The notes beneath the pieces were generated by a model that was not told where the DNA came from, made no database searches, and saw only the letters and a program-made list of their open reading frames with translations. A program made the position numbers and the translations under genes. Below, piece after piece: positions 59,140 to 64,000 of a stretch of DNA of 64,000 bases. Within the stretch, counting starts at the first letter, position 1. Every line of letters begins with the position of its first letter. The DNA is from Varanus komodoensis (taxonomy: Eukaryota > Chordata > Lepidosauria > Squamata > Varanidae), in the NCBI RefSeq assembly GCF_004798865.1, contig NW_025335641.1, forward strand, positions 3,183,565-3,247,564, in the 5' to 3' direction.

Positions 59140-59660
59140 ATATCATGGAGGACAAGGCTGTGAAAGACAGCTATTCACAATGGCCACAGATGAGCTGCAG
59201 TATCAGGGGCAAAATGCCTCCATATGCCAGTTGAGGGGGAACATATGTGAAACGGTACACTTGTGTGCTGCTTGTGAGGTTTCCACTGGGCCATGTGGTT
59301 GACAACTGTTTGACAGGAATGGTGAACCAGATAAGGTACTCCAGGTACTGGGAGAAGGGCTTTCTCTGCGGTGGCGCCCAATCTATGGAATGCGCTCGCC
59401 AGAGAGGTCCGCCTGGGGCCGTCATTATTTGTTTTTCGGTGCCAGGCGAAGACCTTTTTATTTAAATGTCATTTTAATTGTTAATATTATTTGCTTATTT
59501 TATCTGGCCAGGGGGACTTATTTTATATTGTTAATTTGTTTTATGTATTATATTTTATGTTGTGAGCCGCCCCGAGGCTTCGGCGAATGGGGCGGCATAG
59601 AAATGTTTTAATTAATAAATAAATAAATAAGCCTTTGGTCTGATCCAGCCTACGTATATC
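59140..59660 (+). mobile_element. CR1 fragment interrupted by an L2 insertion
   Basis: The left part has the CR1 phrases 'catggaggacaaggctgtga', 'gctgcagtatcaggggcaaa', 'atgcctccatatgccagttg', 'tgtgctgcttgtgaggtttc', 'cactgggccatgtggttgac' and ends at 'gaatggtgaaccagat'. After the L2 copy, CR1 resumes with 'cctttggtctgatccagc' (59632). In intact CR1 these two blocks adjoin, so the L2 inserted later. Confidence 0.8.
59330..59630 (+). mobile_element. L2 LINE 3' end, nested in CR1
   Basis: 'ctttctctgcggtggcgccc' (59360), 'gaatgcgctcgccagagagg', 'ttttcggtgccaggcgaaga' and the end 'gagccgccccgaggcttcgg' with 'gaatggggcggcata' and a TAAATAAATAAATAA tail. It is closely similar to the reverse of 62810-63030, so both belong to one recent subfamily. 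Confidence 0.9.
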
Positions 59661-59720
59661 TGGGAACATGGGTGCTATTAGGCAAGCAAAGCATTACTTT
59701 AGAAAATATTGAGAATCCAA
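59654..59720. repeat. Direct repeat flanking the CR1/L2 block, right
   Basis: 'gtatatctgggaacatgg...gcaagcaaagcattact' follows the CR1 remnant directly. See the left copy. Confidence 0.7.
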
Positions 59721-59724
59721 GCCC

Positions 59725-59968
59725 ACACTTGAGAGGGGGGGGGGGTGCATCAGATGTATAAAAATGCAAGGTACCAGAACAAGGACAAAGTGAAATGAAA
59801 TACAGTTAAAAACAAAGAACGGCTGCTACAGCCATTCTGCAGCCACAAAATAACCTTACCACGGAGTAAGTCTGACACTGCACAGCACTTCTTCAATCAT
59901 GCGACTAGCTGTATGCTGGCATGCAACAAGATGTCAATTTGCCTCTTATCTAGACACATTTCATGTGC
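59725..59968. other. Unassigned short stretch
   Basis: Poly-G run at about 59736-59746. Nothing else recognised. Confidence 0.35.
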
Positions 59969-59976
59969 ATTCAGAG

Positions 59977-60334
59977 CAGGGATCTCAAACTCGCAGCCCG
60001 CAGGCCAATTGCAGCCTGTGGGATGATATTTTGTGGCCCCCCACTTGATATCAAAGTTTAGTGATAGTGCGGCCTGCGTGTTTTTCTCACACGCACCTGC
60101 ATGAGTCGTTACCCTGGGCGCAATGTTCCCTCTCAGCTGAGCGCCGGGACGGGCAGGGCAGGGGGGAGGGGGCCTGCGGCCTTTAAAGCGCCGGGCGGTG
60201 CCCTGGCCGGCCTCCTGGAGCCACGCGGGATGAGCGGCCCACCCCCACCGCGGTGGTGGAATACTTGATGCGGCCCAGCCTCACCCAGACTCTACTTCCA
60301 GTGGTCCCCAGGTGAGTTGAGTTTGAGACCCCTG
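59977..60334. mobile_element. Non-autonomous hAT element with 8-bp TSD
   Basis: Left end CAGGGATCTCAAACTC and right end GAGTTTGAGACCCCTG are inverted repeats with one mismatch. Direct repeats attcagag (59969-59976) and gttcagag (60335-60342) differ at the first base. 358 bp, with a CpG-rich middle (60120-60260). It encodes no transposase, so it would need one in trans. The CpG content suggests a fairly young copy. Confidence 0.9.
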
Positions 60335-60344
60335 GTTCAGAGTA

Positions 60345-60775
60345 ACTGAGATAACAGCTGACTATATGACAGCATTGACAACAACTGTGGATTTGGTGTC
60401 CTTTCCAGCATAAGCTAGAAAGGTCCCCGCTGTGTGCAGAAACAGCACATGATGAAAGCATTTCCGTGTCACAATGTTAAGAGAGTCAACACCTGCCAAG
60501 CATGGGTGAAAATAATGTAGGCTAGCTTTGACCTGTAGTTCATTATGCCCAGGTTAGAGATGTGTCTTAATGTTCTTGGCAGGTATTGTCATTTATGCTA
60601 ATCAAGGTCTTGCTTGGGTCTCACTCCACTTCCTGGCAGTCTTGACATGGTCAACTGTGCCTGCACAGTGCTAATGTGTCCTATGCTAGAATGAGACAGA
60701 ACCACAGACCAAATTGATCATAACCCAATGCAGCAAATGCATTCTTAGATCTCCCATTCCCATTCTCTCAGAGTT
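60345..60775. other. Unassigned stretch
   Basis: Nothing recognised. Confidence 0.35.
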
Positions 60776-60779
60776 TTCC

Positions 60780-60885
60780 CAATTGTTTTGGATGTCAGCC
60801 CCAATCAGCTGTAGCCAATGTGAGCAAGGTCAGCCATGCTGGGAGTTAAGTTTTAAACATTTGGAGTATGCCAGGTTGAAAAAAG
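60780..60885. mobile_element. Foldback MITE, same family as 3264
   Basis: 'aattgttttggatgtcagcc', 'ccaatcagctgtagccaatg', 'gtcagccatgctgggagtta' and 'aaacatttggagtatgccag' follow the family order, arms more diverged than at 6783. Confidence 0.55.
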
Positions 60886-60889
60886 TGAC

Positions 60890-61795
60890 CCTAAAAAAGT
60901 ACATTAACAACAATAGTGTGTTTTAAATGTGTGTTCAACAAAGCACCCCCTCCCCCGCTACCCCCAGCAAGGATTCAGTTTGCTTTTCTATAGAGAAACT
61001 GTGACTCAGGTCTTGGAAAGGGTGGAGGGGCATTAACTGTGAGCATTTCTGAGCAACATAATATATGGGAGGGTTTTTCTGACAGAAAAATGTTTCTTGA
61101 AATCTTTTGCATATATTTCAATAGGGTGTTAAAAGATGCAATGCTAAATGCTTGTAAAAGCTCATTAAGTATGAGCGAATTCTTTTTAAAAAAGAAAATA
61201 CATTTGATTTGAACTAATACCATCATAAATCGAGGAAGTTAAAAAGTTGCTTTCAGAGAAGTTGGTTTTTGAAGAGTAAATGAACAAATCATTAGCATCA
61301 AGCATTTCACCCAGAAATACTATTAATAGTGTACATGGCACAAGACTGTAAGGCACAAATGACACTAGAGCGAATGCATGGCAGAGTACAACAGGCGATG
61401 CTTTCCAATTAGCCACTGTGCATAAATGCATGTGCAGAAGAGAGCAATTATACATGGTGCAATCTACTTTTGTCTTGCTTAAAATAATGGTAAACTATAG
61501 GAACGTTTGGGTTACTGACCTCATGGCAGTTTAATCCCTAAACTGAAACAAATGAATTATCATTCAGGAAAAGAATGACATCTAAATGTGTAAACAATTT
61601 CCAAACATGTTACCTGACATATTGTGGCCAAGTAGCATTTGAAAATTTTAGCCCCAGTTCTCATCAGTGAGGTGGTGTTGGAAGATGGGGTGACAGTGAA
61701 TGGGAGAAAGGTTTTAACCTCCCTCCCTCTTCTTCTTCCAGGTGCTGTTGTGGCAGCATCACTTGCAGTGTTTTTAACAAGCAGCAGGTGTAACT
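60890..61795. other. Unassigned; unique-looking 61120-61480
   Basis: AT-rich, no recognised repeat from 61040 to 61500. Short C-rich run near 60947-60966. No exon. Confidence 0.3.
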
Positions 61796-61799
61796 AGCA

Positions 61800-62180
61800 C
61801 TGGCAGAAAAAATTGTTCAGGTGCATGTAATTTCATGCGTTCATTGAATGATACAAATCAAAATGCAGTAATTATATGAAATTCACACCTCTCTAAATTT
61901 TGCAATAGAATATCACAGTTAAAAGTGCATAAAATGGATACCTTAGGAGAAATAACATTAAAAATGCATTAATTTGGGGAAGTTTCATGTTAAAAATGTG
62001 CATGTTCAGCAAAAATGCATGCAAAATATAGTAGAAGAAAAGTGCACAAAATGCATATGATTTTAATGTGAATTTACAATATTAATCCATCTCAATGGTC
62101 AAGGAAAACTGACATTAAAACCGGAAAAATGAAAAGCTAGATGAAACTGAAATGGAGAAGTTTTCCCATCCAGAGGTGCA
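61800..62180. repeat. Dispersed ATGCAT/TGCACA-rich repeat, copy 6
   Basis: 'aaaagtgcataaaatggata', 'aaaaatgcattaatttgggg', 'aaaaatgtgcatgttcagca' and 'agtgcacaaaatgcatatga' are spaced about 30-40 bp apart. This copy shows the periodic pattern most clearly. Confidence 0.55.
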
Positions 62181-62184
62181 AAGT

Positions 62185-62715
62185 ATTGTGAATCATTTTC
62201 ATTGACTAAGAAGAGCTCATGAGTTCTAACTGCAGGGAGACACCTGTACAATAAATGCCTCATCTGGAGCCACTCCTGGATCCTGAGTTGCCTTTGCATT
62301 TGGAAAAAAGTCCCACTGCATGCACAGAGTCACCACACCAGTGTCTTTGCTTCCTTGTGGGTGGAGGAATCTATGTAAATCTCGCATACCTGGCTTCACT
62401 TCCTGTTGAAGGAAAAATGGGCCACAGTAAGTGGACAGATGACCTACTGGACTGGGATATTTGGAGAGAGGACATAGTGAAGCCCTCTGGTGACAAACAG
62501 AAGTTTTTTTCATTTCCAGCTCTCTTTCCCTACCTTCTCCCTCTCCCTCTCTGAGTATTTTTCCGTTCGTTTTTCCCTAATAGCATATCCCTTTGCTTTG
62601 GAAAATACGTGCTGTTCTCACTTTCTCATTCAAATCTTAAGTGCTAACATACATGCATATATAATTTTAGCCCAATAAGGATGCTGTAGATTCATTTGTA
62701 CAACTATAATGTCAC
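62185..62715. other. Unassigned stretch
   Basis: A CT-rich run lies near 62519-62556. No exon recognised. Confidence 0.35.
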
Positions 62716-62719
62716 ATCT

Positions 62720-64000
62720 AGTTTGTTTGTTTGTTTGTTTGTTTGTTTGTTTATTTATTTATTTATTTATTTATTTATTTGGAGTGCTTGTATGCCGCCC
62801 CATTCGCATAAGCCTCGGGGCGGCTTCCAACAAATAAATAACAATATACAAAAATATACAGAATTGGAAACATCCCGGAGTTAGATAAAAGCAATAAATA
62901 ATTTAACAATCAATTTAAATAAAAAGGTCTTGGCCTGGCGCCGAAAAGCAAATAATGACAGCGCCAGGTGGACCTCTCTGGGGAGCGCATTCCACAGATG
63001 GGGCGCCACCGCAGAGAAGGCCCTCCACCGGGTACTCACCCACCTAATTTCCTTCACGGAGGGTTCCCAGAGAAGGGCCTCTGCCGCCGATCTTAGAGGG
63101 TGGGAGGGCAAGTATGGACGGAGGCGCTCCTTCAGGTACCCAGGTCCCAAGCCATTTAGGGCTTTATACGTAAGCACCAGCACCTTGAATTGGGCCCAGA
63201 CTTCAATGGGGAGCCAGTGAAGCTGACGAAGGACTGGGGTTATATGAGAATAATGCCCAGTCCCCATCAGCAAACTGGCAGCTCTATTTTGCACCAATTG
63301 AAGTATCCGGACTGTCTTCAGGGGCAGCCCCACATAGAGCACATTGCAGAAATCTAATTGGGAAGTGAGCAATGCATGCATCACTGTCGCCAGGCAATCG
63401 TCCTCCAGGTAGGGACGCAGCTGATGGATCAGTCGAAGCTGATGGAAAGTGCTCCTCGCCACGGCCAACACTTGAGCTTCCAAGGTCAGCTTCGGGTCAA
63501 GGAGCACCCCCAAGCTGCGGACCCTTCAGAAGGAGTGCTATCCCATTCAGGACAAGGTCCAGGTCCCCCACCCCAGAGTCCGAACCACCCACCAACAGGA
63601 CTTCCGTCTTGTCTGGATTGAGCTTCAGTTTGTTGGCCCTCATCCAGCCCATTACCTCAGCCAGGCACCGGTTCAGTACAGCCACTGCCTCACCTGGATC
63701 GGTTGAGAGAGGTAGAGCTGGGTATCATCAGCGTACTGATGATTCCACAGCCCACACCTCCTAATGACCTCTCCCAGTGGTTTCATGTAGATGTTAAATA
63801 GCAAGGGGGACAAAATAGAGCCCTGCAGCACTCCATGGCATAGCTGCCATGGCGCAGAGCCACAGTCCCCCAGCACCACCTTCTGGAATCGGCCATTGAG
63901 ATAGGAGTGGAACCACTGCAAAGCAGTGCCCTCAACCCCCAATCCCGCTAGCCTATCCAGAATGATACCATGGTCGATGGTATCGAAAGCCACTGAGAGG
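62720..64000 (-). mobile_element. L2 LINE, inverted, runs off the window
   Basis: The 3' end lies at the left, with (GTTT)n(ATTT)n, the reverse of an A-rich tail, at 62720-62779, followed by 'atgccgccccattcgcataa' and 'gcctcggggcggctt'. The ORF remnants fill 62881-64000 on the minus strand. The copy is at least 1.28 kb, and its 5' end is outside the window. High similarity to the nested copy at 59330 and an almost continuous frame show a fairly recent insertion. Confidence 0.9.
62881..64000 (-). pseudogene. L2 reverse transcriptase, C-terminal part, two frameshifts
   Basis: Reading leftward from the window edge: motif A 'AFDTIDHGIILD', motif B 'GVLQGSILSPLLFNIYM' (usually GVPQGS), motif C 'YADD' at 63724-63735 with both catalytic Asp, then a shift near 63700-63712. 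The next piece (63497-63685) holds 'GWMRANKLKLNPDKTEVLL'. A second shift near 63513-63525 restores the first frame, which gives 'LGVLLDPKLTLEAQV', 'LTSQLDFCNVLY', 'HWLPIEVWAQFKVL' and ends at 62881. The RT would copy element RNA at a nicked target. As it stands the copy cannot make a whole protein. Confidence 0.85.

Noticed and set aside
60120-60260. GC-rich block as a promoter
   Set aside because: It is the core of a hAT element with readable ends and target repeats.

Overview
This is a vertebrate nuclear window with no host gene I can support. The repeats point to a squamate reptile, probably a lizard. BovB (RTE-clade) LINE tails, several tRNA-derived SINEs of the type common in lizards, CR1 and L2-like LINEs of mixed ages, non-autonomous hAT-type elements and a Ty3/gypsy-like solo LTR all occur together. 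Base composition is AT-rich, microsatellites are frequent, and no run of spliced coding exons is visible. Most open frames are chance or lie inside repeats. The simplest reading is an intergenic region or a long intron.

Layout. 0-10 kb: decayed L2 and CR1 pieces, an inverted SINE, a BovB tail on the minus strand with perfect 12-bp target duplications (8168-8550) and a SINE. 10-17 kb: a solo LTR with 5-bp target duplications (10375-10950), SINE and CR1 fragments, microsatellites, an L2 3' end, then a unique AT-rich stretch that may be conserved noncoding DNA. 17-25 kb: two LINE pieces facing away from each other, an old LINE at 21.1-21.75 kb, a CpG-rich inverted-repeat DNA transposon (22066-22640) and a CR1/L2 pair. 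25-36 kb: mostly unassigned, with a second BovB tail (27.9-28.3 kb), a 476-bp hAT element, SINEs, a LINE ORF end with a C2H2 finger (34.07-34.66 kb), a large CT/GT/GA hairpin tract and a 0.4-kb duplicated unit. 36-46 kb: two old L2 copies on the minus strand, a foldback candidate and two SINEs. 46-59 kb: mostly unassigned, with a family of DNA-transposon-like repeats and a CR1 copy. 59-64 kb: an L2 3' end nested inside a CR1 fragment, a 358-bp hAT element, and an L2 copy on the minus strand running off the right edge with recognisable reverse-transcriptase motifs.

No genes work together here. The interactions visible are between mobile elements: nested insertions, target-site duplications that date insertions relative to each other, and SINEs that probably depend on LINE machinery. 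Family names come from remembered consensus patterns, not a database search, so clade labels are less certain than element boundaries. Where target duplications or terminal inverted repeats are given, they were read directly from the sequence.
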